A DNA stretch of 64,000 nucleotides from Seohaeicola saemankumensis (GCF_021021435.1 NZ_JAINWI010000013.1:1-64000); one strand, 5' to 3'; positions 37,492-46,223 are shown, counted from the stretch's first letter. Notes: generated from the letters alone by a model not told the origin. Translations and numbers: made by a program.

Positions 37492-37524
37492 CATGCGGCC
37501 CCGGCTTTGGCGCGGGGCCGCATG
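37492..37524 (+). terminator. Strong hairpin between dctP and the GS-like gene
   Basis: CATGCGGCCCCG (37492-37503) and CGGGGCCGCATG (37513-37524) form a perfect 12-base stem with a 9-base loop. No U-run follows. It ends 33 bases before the GS-like ATG and may reduce read-through from the TRAP genes or protect the upstream mRNA. Confidence 0.65.
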
Positions 37525-37557
37525 CGGGAAAGACAAAGTGCAAGAGGAGGCCGCGAC

Positions 37558-38922
37558 ATGGCTGGTTTGATGACATTCGAGGCGCTGAAATCTGCTGTTA
37601 CGGCAGGCACGGTTGACACGGTTCTGGCTTGCATGGTCGATATGCAGGGCCGTTTGCAGGGCAAGCGTTTTCTGGCCCAGCATTTCGTCGAAAGTGCTTG
37701 GGAGGAAACCCATTGCTGCAACTACTTGCTGGCGACCGATATCGGGATGGCCACGCCTGACGGCTATGCCGCGACAAGTTGGCAGGCGGGTTACGGCGAT
37801 TACATGATGAAGCCGGATCTTGGCACAATCCGGCCCATGCCGTGGCTGGATGGCACGGTGATGGTGCTTTGCGATGTGATGGATCACCACGGGCATCACG
37901 AGATCGGCCATTCCCCACGCGCCATGCTGAAAAAACAGATAAAGCGCGCCGAAACGATGGGTCTGACGCCGATTATGGCGACCGAGTTAGAGTTCTTCCT
38001 GTTCGCGCGCTCATTCCGCGAGATCGCTGCCTCAGGCTTCCGCGATCTTGAGCCGATCAGTGATTACAACGAGGATTACAGCATCCTTCAAACAACCCGC
38101 GAAGAGCACGTGATGCGGCCTTTGCGGAACCATCTCTATGCTGCAGGCATTCCCGTCGAGAATACCAAGGGCGAGGCCGAGGCAGGGCAGGAAGAATTGA
38201 ACATCCGCTATGCTCCTGCGCTGGATACCGCAGATCATCACACGATCGCCAAACATGCCACCAAGGAAATCGCCGATCAGCACGGTCACGCGGCAAGCTT
38301 CCTGCCGAAATGGCATCACGACCGTGTTGGCAGTTCCTCGCATGTGCACCAGTCGCTCTGGAAAGATGGCGCGAACGCGTTTTTCGATCCTGACGCGGAA
38401 TATGGCATGTCCGACCTGATGCGGCAATATATGGCCGGATTGATTCGCTATGCGCCTGAAATAACCGTCTTCATGGCCCCCTATATCAACAGCTACAAAC
38501 GGTTCTCGAAGGCGACTTTTGCACCGACCAAAACCGTCTGGTCCGTCGATAACCGCACGGCAGGCTTCCGCCTTTGCGGTGAGGGTAGCAAGGCGATCCG
38601 CGTGGAATGCCGTATTCCCGGCTCGGATATGAATCCTTACGTTGCAATGGCGGGCATGCTGGCCGCTGGACTTGCTGGAATCGAGGAAGGGTTGGAGTTG
38701 CAGCGCCCGACGACTGGTGACATCTATCAGGCCGCACAAGGTGGCGAGATTCCCAAAACCCTGCGCGATGCCGTGGACACGTTACACCACTCGAAAATGC
38801 TGCGCGCCGCAATGGGGGATGACGTGATCGATCACTATACCCGCGCCGCTGCATGGGAGATCGAGGAATTCGACCGCGTGGTGACCGACTATGAAATAGC
38901 CCGCGGCTTCGAGAGGGCCTGA
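37558..38922 (+). CDS. Glutamine synthetase family gamma-glutamyl ligase (PuuA/GlnT-like)
   Basis: A 454-residue GS-fold enzyme. Active-site elements are 'ATELEFFLF' (metal Glu), 'EAEAGQEELNIRYA', 'RVGSSSHVHQSLW' (His loop) and 'SYKRFSKATFAPTKTVWSVDNRTAGFR', then 'RVECRIPGSDMNPYVAMAGMLAAG'. The GSSSHVH loop and the spacing resemble enzymes that glutamylate amines (gamma-glutamylputrescine synthetase, IpuC-type) rather than ammonia-using GlnA; there is no adenylylation tyrosine motif I recognise. AGAGGAGG precedes the ATG at 37558. It is followed after 6 bases by an aldehyde dehydrogenase and then an alcohol dehydrogenase, which suggests glutamylation of an amino alcohol before oxidation. Confidence 0.85.
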   Translation: MAGLMTFEALKSAVTAGTVDTVLACMVDMQGRLQGKRFLAQHFVESAWEETHCCNYLLATDIGMATPDGYAATSWQAGYGDYMMKPDLGTIRPMPWLDGTVMVLCDVMDHHGHHEIGHSPRAMLKKQIKRAETMGLTPIMATELEFFLFARSFREIAASGFRDLEPISDYNEDYSILQTTREEHVMRPLRNHLYAAGIPVENTKGEAEAGQEELNIRYAPALDTADHHTIAKHATKEIADQHGHAASFLPKWHHDRVGSSSHVHQSLWKDGANAFFDPDAEYGMSDLMRQYMAGLIRYAPEITVFMAPYINSYKRFSKATFAPTKTVWSVDNRTAGFRLCGEGSKAIRVECRIPGSDMNPYVAMAGMLAAGLAGIEEGLELQRPTTGDIYQAAQGGEIPKTLRDAVDTLHHSKMLRAAMGDDVIDHYTRAAAWEIEEFDRVVTDYEIARGFERA

Positions 38923-38928
38923 CCGGAA

Positions 38929-40311
38929 ATGACCAAGATGATCAGATGTATCTCGCCTATTGACGGATCGGTCTATGCCGAGCGTCCCGCACTGACGCTG
39001 GGCGCAGCACAGGCCGCCGTTGCCCGCGCCCGCGCCGCGCAAAAAGGCTGGGCTGCGCGCCCCTTGTCCGAGCGGATCGCGCTGGTGCTGAAAGCGGTCG
39101 AGGCTGTGGGGGCGATGAACGACGCAATCGTGCCGGAACTGGCGCATCAGATGGGCCGGCCTGTGCGCTATGGCGGCGAATTCAAAGGCTTCAACGAGCG
39201 TGCTACCTTTATGGCCGAGATCGCTGAGACTGCGCTTGCTCCCATCGTGCTGGAAGACAGTGCCGCCTATCGGCGTCACATCGCACGCGAGGCATATGGC
39301 GTCGTGCTGGTGATTGCACCTTGGAACTACCCCTATATGACGGCGATCAACACTGTCGCCCCCGCGCTGATTGCAGGCAATACCGTCGTGCTGAAACATG
39401 CCAGCCAGACGCTGCTGGTAGGCGAACGGATGGCGCAGGCGTTTCACGCGGCCGGTATTCCTGAAGATGTGTTCCAGAACGTGTTTCTGGACCATGACAC
39501 GACATCGGCACTGATCGCGGCGCGAGCCTTCAATTTTGTGAATTTCACCGGTTCGGTCGCCGGTGGTCGCGCGATCGAACGCGCAGCGGCAGGCACATTC
39601 ACCGGTTTAGGCTTGGAACTGGGCGGCAAAGATCCGGGCTATGTGATGGAAGACGCCGATCTGGACGCTGCCGTCGATACGCTGATGGATGCCGCGATGT
39701 TCAACTCGGGCCAATGCTGCTGCGGGATCGAACGGATCTATGTTGTGGAAAGCCTTTTCGATGCGTTTGTCGAGAAGTCGGTTGCGCTGGTATCCGGCTA
39801 CAAACTGGGCAATCCGCTGGAGGCGGACACGACTCTGGGGCCGATGGCGCAGGTGCGTTTCGCCGATCTGGTGCGGTCGCAGACCGCCGAGGCTGTGGCG
39901 GTCGGCGCCAAGGCTCTGATACATCCTGCGCAGTTCCCGACGGATGGTGGCGCGTATCTGATGCCGCAAATTCTGGTCAATGTGGACCATTCCATGCGTG
40001 TGATGCGCGAGGAAAGCTTTGGTCCTGTCGTCGGGATCATGCCGGTCAAGGATGATGCCGAGGCACTGCGCCTGATGAATGACAGCGATTATGGTCTGAC
40101 AGCCTCGCTCTGGACCGCCGATGTGGACCGTGCCGAACGTTTGGGCGCGCAGATCGAAACCGGCACCGTGTTCCTGAACCGCGCCGATTATCTCGATCCC
40201 GGCCTATGCTGGACCGGATGCAAGGACACCGGACGCGGTGGCGGATTGTCGGTGATCGGCTATCACAACCTGACCCGCCCGAAATCATACCACTTAAGGA
40301 AACAGCAATGA
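38929..40311 (+). CDS. Aldehyde dehydrogenase family protein
   Basis: A 460-residue NAD(P)-dependent aldehyde dehydrogenase. It contains '[29 protein letters not shown]', 'FVNFTGSVAGGR', 'LELGGKDPGYVM' (general base Glu) and 'FNSGQCCCGIERIYV' with the nucleophilic cysteine. Length is normal and all catalytic residues are present. It starts 6 bases after the GS-like gene and its stop overlaps the next start (ATGA). Expected role: oxidise a gamma-glutamyl-amino aldehyde to the acid. Confidence 0.92.
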   Translation: MTKMIRCISPIDGSVYAERPALTLGAAQAAVARARAAQKGWAARPLSERIALVLKAVEAVGAMNDAIVPELAHQMGRPVRYGGEFKGFNERATFMAEIAETALAPIVLEDSAAYRRHIAREAYGVVLVIAPWNYPYMTAINTVAPALIAGNTVVLKHASQTLLVGERMAQAFHAAGIPEDVFQNVFLDHDTTSALIAARAFNFVNFTGSVAGGRAIERAAAGTFTGLGLELGGKDPGYVMEDADLDAAVDTLMDAAMFNSGQCCCGIERIYVVESLFDAFVEKSVALVSGYKLGNPLEADTTLGPMAQVRFADLVRSQTAEAVAVGAKALIHPAQFPTDGGAYLMPQILVNVDHSMRVMREESFGPVVGIMPVKDDAEALRLMNDSDYGLTASLWTADVDRAERLGAQIETGTVFLNRADYLDPGLCWTGCKDTGRGGGLSVIGYHNLTRPKSYHLRKQQ

Positions 40312-41453
40312 CTCTGCGCGCCAACTGGTCCTATCCCACCGCTATCCGTTTCGGGGCGGGCCGTATCGCTGAACTGGCCGAAGCCTGCGCGGCGGCAGGC
40401 ATCCGCAAACCACTGCTTGTGACTGACAAGGGGCTGGCCGGTCTGCCCATTACAGCATCCACGCTGGATCTGATGGAGGCCGCAGGTCTGGGCCGCGGCA
40501 TCTTCGCAGATGTCGATCCCAACCCGACTGAGATCAATCTTGCCGCCGGAGTAGCCGCATACAAGGCGGGCGGACATGACGGGGTGATTGCGTTTGGCGG
40601 TGGCTCTGGCCTTGATCTTGGCAAGGCGGTTGCCTTCATGGCAGGGCAGACGCGCCCCGTCTGGGATTATGAGGATATCGGCGACTGGTGGACGCGTGCC
40701 GATGCCTCGGCTATTGCCCCTATTGTCGCGGTCCCGACTACAGCGGGCACAGGGTCCGAGGTCGGGCGGGCTTCGGTGCTGACCAATTCGATGACGCATG
40801 AGAAAAAGATCATCTTCCATCCCAAGATCCTGCCAGCGGTCGTGATCTGTGATCCGGAACTGACCCTAGGGATGCCGCCCGCGATCACAGCGGGTACGGG
40901 CATGGATGCTTTCGCGCATTGTCTTGAGGCCTATTGCTCGCCGCATTTTCATCCGATGAGTCAGGGGATCGCGCTGGAAGGGATGCGGCTAGTCAAGGAA
41001 TATCTGCCGCGTGCCTATGCGGATGGCACCGATATCGAAGCGCGTGGCCAGATGATGGCGGCGGCGGCAATGGGGGCTGTGGCGTTCCAGAAAGGCCTGG
41101 GTGCGATCCATGCGATCAGCCATCCCATTGGAGCGGTGCACAACACGCATCACGGTACGACAAACGCTGTCGTGATGCAGCCGGTGCTGCGGTTCAACCG
41201 TGCCGCTATCGAGGCGCGCATCGAACAGGCGGCAGCCTATCTGGAGATTTCCGGAGGGTTTGACGGGTTCTATGCCTTCGTTGGCGCGTTGAATGCGGAA
41301 CTTGGCATTCCCGCCAACCTGACCGCCTTGGGCGTTACAAATCCGGATCTTGCGGGTTTGACAGCTTCGGCACTGCAAGACCCCAGCACGGGCGGTAATC
41401 CCGTCGAGATGACGGCCGCCAACACCAGAGAGCTGCTGGAAGCCTGCCTGTAA
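40308..41453 (+). CDS. Iron-containing alcohol dehydrogenase
   Basis: A 381-residue group III alcohol dehydrogenase. The NAD loop 'VIAFGGGSGLDLGKAVAFM' lies near residue 95, 'PTTAGTGSEVGRASVLTN' near 150, and metal ligands occur in 'GMDAFAHCLEAYCS' and 'AISHPIGAVHNTHHGTTNAVVM' (His residues). AAGGA precedes the ATG at 40308, which overlaps the aldehyde dehydrogenase stop by four bases. Likely oxidises the alcohol group of the glutamylated substrate to the aldehyde for the preceding enzyme. Last gene before a terminator. Confidence 0.92.
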   Translation: MTLRANWSYPTAIRFGAGRIAELAEACAAAGIRKPLLVTDKGLAGLPITASTLDLMEAAGLGRGIFADVDPNPTEINLAAGVAAYKAGGHDGVIAFGGGSGLDLGKAVAFMAGQTRPVWDYEDIGDWWTRADASAIAPIVAVPTTAGTGSEVGRASVLTNSMTHEKKIIFHPKILPAVVICDPELTLGMPPAITAGTGMDAFAHCLEAYCSPHFHPMSQGIALEGMRLVKEYLPRAYADGTDIEARGQMMAAAAMGAVAFQKGLGAIHAISHPIGAVHNTHHGTTNAVVMQPVLRFNRAAIEARIEQAAAYLEISGGFDGFYAFVGALNAELGIPANLTALGVTNPDLAGLTASALQDPSTGGNPVEMTAANTRELLEACL

Positions 41454-41474
41454 TTCTGGTCAACCAATGATAAG

Positions 41475-41510
41475 GCCTGCCTTCGGTTCAGAAGGCAGGC
41501 TTTGACTTTT
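41475..41510 (+). terminator. Terminator after the alcohol dehydrogenase
   Basis: GCCTGCCTTC (41475-41484) pairs perfectly with GAAGGCAGGC (41491-41500), then TTTGACTTTT. It lies between convergent transcripts, 22 bases after the dehydrogenase stop. Confidence 0.85.
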
Positions 41511-41519
41511 CAAAGGCGA

Positions 41520-42869
41520 TCAGTCCAACTCTTTCGGCAATACCAGATTGAGCAGGATCGACAGGCCAGCCGCAGGCAGAAGGCCCGAGGTTAGCAGGAT
41601 CTGCAGCGTCCTTGGCAGATGTTGCAGGGCAGTGGGTTCAAGCTGAAGGCCAAGCCCGACGGACAAAGATACTGCAAAGATCACCATGTTGCGCCGGTTC
41701 CATGCGACATCTGACAGCATGTTCACACCCGCCGCGCAGACCATGCCGAACATGACGATCACGCCGCCACCCAGAACGTTGATCGGCACTGTCGACACGA
41801 TGGCGCCGAACTTCGGCACCAGACCGCAGACGATCAGGAAAACGGCGCCTATGGTCACGACATGGCGGCTCATCACGCCGGTCATGCTGATGAGGCCCAC
41901 GTTCTGGCTGAAGGATGTGTTCGGCAACCCGCCAAAGATACCTGCGACTGCTGTGCCCACACCATCGGCATAGGTTGCGCCCTGAATCTCGGTATCTGTC
42001 GCCTCGCGCCCCGCGCCGCCTTTGCAGATACCCGACACGTCACCCACGGTTTCGATAGCTGATATAACGGCCATGAAGCACATGCCGATGATGATGGCGG
42101 CGTTGAATTCGATACCCCATTTGAAAGGTGTCGGCAGTTCGAACAGACCTGCGCGCGCCACGTTGCCGAAACTGACCTGACCCATCAGATAGGCGACCGC
42201 ATAACCTGCGATCAGGCCAATCAACACGGCTGCGACCGACATCATCCCGCGCGTGAAGAACTTAAGTGCCAGGGTGACGACAATCACCACCAACGCCGGT
42301 GTCCACATTGCCAGCGAACCGAATTCCGGCTTGCCCATCAGGGGTACGCCGCCAGCGGCATACTGGATGCCGACCTTGACCAGCGCCAGTCCTATCATCA
42401 GCACGATCAATCCGGTGACGAGCGGCGGCAGGGCAAAGCGCAGCTTGCCGATGAACGTCCCGATCAGGATGTGGAACAATCCGCCGATCACAACGCCAGT
42501 CATCAAACCGGCTAGTCCCGCCGTACCCATTCCCGCAACAGCTGGGATCATGACCGGCAAAAAGGCGAAAGATGTGCCCTGTACGATTGGCAGGCGCGAG
42601 CCCACCGGGCCCATGCCGATTGTCTGAAACAGCGTGGCGATTCCGGCGAACAGCATCGACATTTGGATCATGTAGATCATGTTCGGAAAATCGGGCGAGT
42701 TCGATCCGAAGCCAAATCCCGCCGCGCCAGCCACGATAATCGCGGGTGTCACGTTGGATACAAACATCGCCAGCACATGCTGGATGCCCAGAGGCACGGC
42801 CTTGGCAAGGGCCGGAGTATAATTGGGGTCGCGCAATTGTTCGGGCGTGCCCAGTGAAGTGTCAGCCAT
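41520..42869 (-). CDS. NCS2 nucleobase permease (xanthine/urate type)
   Basis: A 449-residue transporter of the NCS2 (nucleobase:cation symporter-2) family with about 12-14 segments. 'QHVLAMFVSNVTPAIIVAGAAGF' near the start, 'FAFLPVMIPA' and 'GGLPNTSFSQNVGLISMTGVMSRHVVTIGA' are conserved family regions; the QNVG sequence favours xanthine/urate over uracil carriers. AAGGAG lies 9 bases before the ATG. It is the last gene of a minus-strand operon after allA, allE and the puuE fusion, which supports urate, xanthine or allantoin as substrate. Confidence 0.9.
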   Translation of the reverse strand: MADTSLGTPEQLRDPNYTPALAKAVPLGIQHVLAMFVSNVTPAIIVAGAAGFGFGSNSPDFPNMIYMIQMSMLFAGIATLFQTIGMGPVGSRLPIVQGTSFAFLPVMIPAVAGMGTAGLAGLMTGVVIGGLFHILIGTFIGKLRFALPPLVTGLIVLMIGLALVKVGIQYAAGGVPLMGKPEFGSLAMWTPALVVIVVTLALKFFTRGMMSVAAVLIGLIAGYAVAYLMGQVSFGNVARAGLFELPTPFKWGIEFNAAIIIGMCFMAVISAIETVGDVSGICKGGAGREATDTEIQGATYADGVGTAVAGIFGGLPNTSFSQNVGLISMTGVMSRHVVTIGAVFLIVCGLVPKFGAIVSTVPINVLGGGVIVMFGMVCAAGVNMLSDVAWNRRNMVIFAVSLSVGLGLQLEPTALQHLPRTLQILLTSGLLPAAGLSILLNLVLPKELD

Positions 42870-42925
42870 CCCAGAAGTCTCCTTGTTGATACATGGGGGA
42901 ACCCTCTTGACGGGGTCTTGTGTTT

Positions 42926-43414
42926 TCAGCGCTTGATCGTGCGGGGCACCTCAAGCGGAAATTCTTCAAGGTTCGTGGTGTCACCGATCCGGTCGACCAC
43001 GACGAAAAGTCCGGGCGCATGCAGCGGTGTCAGCACCCCGTGCCACGTGCCACGGTACAGGTTGATGCCTTGCCCCGGCGCGGCAATGAACGCTTCGATA
43101 CCGCTCGGTGCTCCGCGATCGTCTTCGGCGACAATCACCAGCCATTCGGTCATCGACATGGGAATGAACGCCTGACACCCGTCCGGATGCCGCTCCAGCA
43201 GATCAAGCTTGTAGGGCATGTCGCGTGGTTCGGCCTTGAATATGCTGATACCTGCGCGGCCATCGGTGCCGAAATCCAGTTCCGCCCGATTATGCCAGCG
43301 TCCGCAGAAGCCCTGATTGATGATCTTGTCCGGCTGGCCTGCCGCCTCAAGCACGTTGCCGTAAGGGGCGAAGTCCTGCGCCGTGAGGGGGCGGGCCGTG
43401 ATGGTTGTCTGCAT
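42926..43414 (-). CDS. allA: Ureidoglycolate lyase
   Basis: A 162-residue cupin-fold enzyme splitting (S)-ureidoglycolate into glyoxylate and urea, the last step of allantoin use. It starts 'MQTTITARPLTAQDFAPYGNVLEA' and has 'CQAFIPMSMTEWLVIVA', 'PGQGINLYRGTWHGVLTPL' and 'FVVVDRIG', standard AllA motifs. AGGAGG lies 6 bases before the ATG at 43414; a 16-codon upstream extension is unsupported. Between allE and the NCS2 permease, same strand. Confidence 0.93.
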   Translation of the reverse strand: MQTTITARPLTAQDFAPYGNVLEAAGQPDKIINQGFCGRWHNRAELDFGTDGRAGISIFKAEPRDMPYKLDLLERHPDGCQAFIPMSMTEWLVIVAEDDRGAPSGIEAFIAAPGQGINLYRGTWHGVLTPLHAPGLFVVVDRIGDTTNLEEFPLEVPRTIKR

Positions 43415-43440
43415 CTGATCCTCCTGTGGCATGGCGAGGG

Positions 43441-43468
43441 TGGATTTGAGTATTTGTGGCAAGATGAA
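43441..43468 (+). other. Divergent copy of the TATTT-GCAAGA element
   Basis: TGGATTTGAGTATTTGTGGC followed by AAGATGAA lies in the allE-allA gap, on the strand opposite to both genes. It resembles the tail of the elements at 59861-59903 and 61114-61155 (TATTTnnGGCAAGAaGAA) but lacks the upstream hairpin. Confidence 0.4.
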
Positions 43469-43475
43469 TCAGGCG

Positions 43476-44288
43476 TCAGAGCGTCAGGGATACGTGGCGG
43501 TTCACGTCCTTGTATAGCAGGTAGCGGAAATCCTCGGTTCCGGTGGCGATGCAGGCTTGCGGGCAAAAGGCGCGCAGCCACATGAAATCACCGGGGCCAA
43601 CCTCGACCCAGTCGGTGTTCAGCAGGTAACGCGCCGTGCCCTGCAAGACATAAAGCCCGTGTTCCATCACATGGGTTTCGGCAAAGGGGATCAAGCCTCC
43701 GGGACGGAATGTGACGATATTCATATGCATGTCGTGCCGCAGGTCGCTGGGTTCGACAAAACGGGTGGTGCCCCATTTGTCGGTGTTCGGCATCCAGTTG
43801 ACAGGCGTATCCTGATCCGAGGTTACGAAAGCTGTCGGTCGGTCGATACCCTGAGCCGCCTTGTAGCGTTTTCGTATCCAATGGAATTGGAGCGGCGTTT
43901 TGCCGGAATTGGTCAGCGCCCAAGTGCAGCCAGCAGGGATATAGGCATAGCCGCCTGCCGTCAGATCATGCGCGGTGCCGTCGATGGTCAGGCGCATCCG
44001 GCCTTTGGCGACAAGGATGGTTCCTTGCGCAGTCTTGTCTGGTTCCGGCTTTTCGGACCCGCCGCCGGGCGCGACCTCGACCGCGTATTGGGCGAAGGTT
44101 TCGGCAAAGCCGGACAGGGGGCGCGCGATGATCCAGGCCCGCGTAGCGGTCCAGCCGGGAAGATAGCTGGTGACGATGTCGCGCATCGTATTGGCGGGGA
44201 TGAAAGCATAGGCGGTGGTGAAGACAGCCTTGCCGTCGGGCAGTACATCCTGCTCGGGCAGTCCGCCGGGGGGGAAGGCATAGGTCAT
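43476..44288 (-). CDS. allE: (S)-ureidoglycine aminohydrolase
   Basis: A 270-residue bicupin enzyme converting ureidoglycine to ureidoglycolate and ammonia. Two cupin halves are visible: 'KGRMRLTIDGTAHDLTAGGYAYIPAGC' and 'IPFAETHVMEHGLYVLQGTARYLLNTDWVEVGPGDFMWLRAFCPQAC', the second with the metal ligands Glu-His-His. The ATG at 44288 overlaps the stop of the PuuE fusion by four bases (ATGA), so they are coupled. 61 bases separate it from allA. Confidence 0.94.
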   Translation of the reverse strand: MTYAFPPGGLPEQDVLPDGKAVFTTAYAFIPANTMRDIVTSYLPGWTATRAWIIARPLSGFAETFAQYAVEVAPGGGSEKPEPDKTAQGTILVAKGRMRLTIDGTAHDLTAGGYAYIPAGCTWALTNSGKTPLQFHWIRKRYKAAQGIDRPTAFVTSDQDTPVNWMPNTDKWGTTRFVEPSDLRHDMHMNIVTFRPGGLIPFAETHVMEHGLYVLQGTARYLLNTDWVEVGPGDFMWLRAFCPQACIATGTEDFRYLLYKDVNRHVSLTL

Positions 44289-45697
44289 AGCAGTTCCTCG
44301 AGACGCAGTCGGGCGATCCGTTCCACCTGTGCGCAGGCGGTGGCGAATTCGGTGGCGCGGTCATTGTTCAGGCGCGCCTCGAAGGCTGCCATTATGCTGG
44401 CTTTGGTATTGTCGCGGACTGCGATGATGAAGGGAAAGCCGTGCCGCGCGACATAGGCGTTGTTCAACTCGGTGAACCGCGTGCGTTCGGCGTCGGTCAG
44501 CGCATCAAGGCCCGCGCTGGCCTGTTCGGCGGTTGATTCCGCCGTCAGACGCTTTGCTGCGGCCAGTTTTCCCGCAAGGTCGGGATGCGCTGTCAGGACA
44601 CCCAAACGTTCATCTTCGGACGCGCTGCGGAACATCCGTGCCAGCGCGTTGTGCAAGCCTGCGGACGTGTCATGTGCCGGACCCAGTTCCAGTTCCCATG
44701 CACGTTCGGCGATCCAAGGTGAATGCTCGAAGATACCGCCGAAACGCGCGACGAAACCGTCGCGGTCCATCTGGCTGGGGCGCGTGCGCCGCTGATGCCG
44801 ATGGGTCCTGGCCCAATGCTGCGCGATGTCGATCCGGCGCGGACACCAGACATCATCAAACCCCGCGACATAGTCGATGAACCGCTTGAGGCCTGCCAGC
44901 TTTCCGGGACGGCCGATCAGGCGGCAGTGCAGCCCCACGGACATCATCGCAGGCCGGCCTTGCGTGCCTTCGGCGTAAAGCACATCGAAGGCATCTTTCA
45001 GATAGTCGAAGAACTGCCCCCCAGTGATGTAACCCGGTGCCGTGGCAAAGCGCATGTCATTGGCTTCCAGCGTATAGGGGATGATCAACTGGTCGCGTTC
45101 TCCTGCTTCCAGCCAGTAGGGCAGATCGTCATCATAGGTGTCGCTGATCCAGTCGAACCCGCCTTCTTCGGCCACAAGCCGTACCGTGTTTTCCGAACAG
45201 CGCCCCGTATACCAGCCGCGAGGACGCTCCCCCACGACTTCGGTGTGCAGGCGGATCGCCTCGGCTATGGTGGCGCGTTCCTCGTCTTCGGGCATGTCGC
45301 GGTGATCGACCCACTTCAGCCCGTGACTGGCGATTTCCCATCCGGCGGATTTCATCGCCTCGACCTGTTCGGGGCTGCGCGCCAATGCCGATGCGACGCC
45401 AAAGACGGTGACGGGGATATTGCTGCCAGTAAACAGGCGGTGCAAGCGCCAGAACCCTGCCCGCGCGCCATAGTCATAGATTGATTCCATGTTCCAGTGG
45501 CGCATTCCAGGCCAAGGGGCGGCCCCTGCAATATCGGACAGAAACGCCTCGGACGCGGCATCGCCATGCAGGATGCAGTTCTCGCCGCCTTCCTCGTAGT
45601 TCAGCACGAATTGCACGGCCACTTTGGCGCCGCCCGGCCATTGCGCGTCAGGGGCGTTGGCCCCGTATCCGGTCATGTTGCGTGGGTAGCGGTTCAT
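44285..45697 (-). CDS. puuE: Allantoinase PuuE fused to OHCU decarboxylase
   Basis: A 470-residue bifunctional protein. Residues ~1-300 are a polysaccharide-deacetylase-type allantoinase (PuuE), opening 'YPRNMTGYGANAPDAQWPGGA', with 'NYEEGGENCILHGD', 'SHGLKWVDHRDMPEDEE' and 'SVGLHCRLIGRPGKL'. Residues ~315-470 are 2-oxo-4-hydroxy-4-carboxy-5-ureidoimidazoline decarboxylase (UraD), with 'LTAHPDLAGKL', 'TAEQASAGLDALT' and 'FPFIIAVRDNTKASIMAAFEARL'. It would make S-allantoin from OHCU and then hydrolyse it to allantoate. AAGGA lies 7 bases before the ATG at 45697; the codons upstream are unsupported. First gene of the operon, divergent from hiuH. Confidence 0.95.
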   Translation of the reverse strand: MNRYPRNMTGYGANAPDAQWPGGAKVAVQFVLNYEEGGENCILHGDAASEAFLSDIAGAAPWPGMRHWNMESIYDYGARAGFWRLHRLFTGSNIPVTVFGVASALARSPEQVEAMKSAGWEIASHGLKWVDHRDMPEDEERATIAEAIRLHTEVVGERPRGWYTGRCSENTVRLVAEEGGFDWISDTYDDDLPYWLEAGERDQLIIPYTLEANDMRFATAPGYITGGQFFDYLKDAFDVLYAEGTQGRPAMMSVGLHCRLIGRPGKLAGLKRFIDYVAGFDDVWCPRRIDIAQHWARTHRHQRRTRPSQMDRDGFVARFGGIFEHSPWIAERAWELELGPAHDTSAGLHNALARMFRSASEDERLGVLTAHPDLAGKLAAAKRLTAESTAEQASAGLDALTDAERTRFTELNNAYVARHGFPFIIAVRDNTKASIMAAFEARLNNDRATEFATACAQVERIARLRLEELL

Positions 45698-45809
45698 TGC
45701 AGTGTCCTTGCTTTGCATATTCAGACTCTATGACAGTCGTTGCATTTGGATTTTCAAGAAATCCGATAAAGACTTATCTGACAATCTCTGCGCGGCTTTT
45801 GGCCCTGAC

Positions 45810-45842
45810 CTGCGCTATGACTTTGGCTAGACTGTAGCGCAG
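45810..45842. promoter_or_regulatory. Inverted repeat upstream of hiuH
   Basis: CTGCGCTA (45810-45817) and TAGCGCAG (45835-45842) form a perfect 8+8 dyad with a 17-base spacer, 21 bases before the hiuH ATG in the divergent spacer. It could be a regulator site or an mRNA 5' hairpin. Confidence 0.4.
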
Positions 45843-45863
45843 TGCCACAAGAAGGAGCATCCA

Positions 45864-46223
45864 ATGTCCGAGGGCTATCTGACCACACATGTTCTGGATA
45901 CCGCACGCGGCTGTCCCGCTGCTGGGCTGGCGATCGATCTTTACCGGATCGAAAACGGCACCCGGGTGCATCTGGCGCGCAAGGTGACCAACAATGATGG
46001 TCGCACTGACGGACCGATCCTGCCCAAAGGGGCTTTTGCGGTCGGCACCTACGAGCTGGAATTCCATGCAGGAGCCTATCTGGATGCCACAGGCACCCCG
46101 CCGGAAGCGCCCCGCTTCCTTGACGTTGTGCCGATCCGCTTCGGGATCTCGGACGCCGCGGCGCACTATCATGTGCCGCTGCTGCTGTCGCCTTTCGGCT
46201 ATTCCACCTATCGGGGCAGTTAG
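45864..46223 (+). CDS. hiuH: 5-hydroxyisourate hydrolase
   Basis: A 119-residue transthyretin-related protein that hydrolyses 5-hydroxyisourate to OHCU, the substrate of the UraD domain encoded divergently. It starts '[21 protein letters not shown]' (catalytic His) and ends '[14 protein letters not shown]', the YRGS signature. AAGGAG precedes the ATG. smpB follows after 54 bases. Confidence 0.96.
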   Translation: MSEGYLTTHVLDTARGCPAAGLAIDLYRIENGTRVHLARKVTNNDGRTDGPILPKGAFAVGTYELEFHAGAYLDATGTPPEAPRFLDVVPIRFGISDAAAHYHVPLLLSPFGYSTYRGS

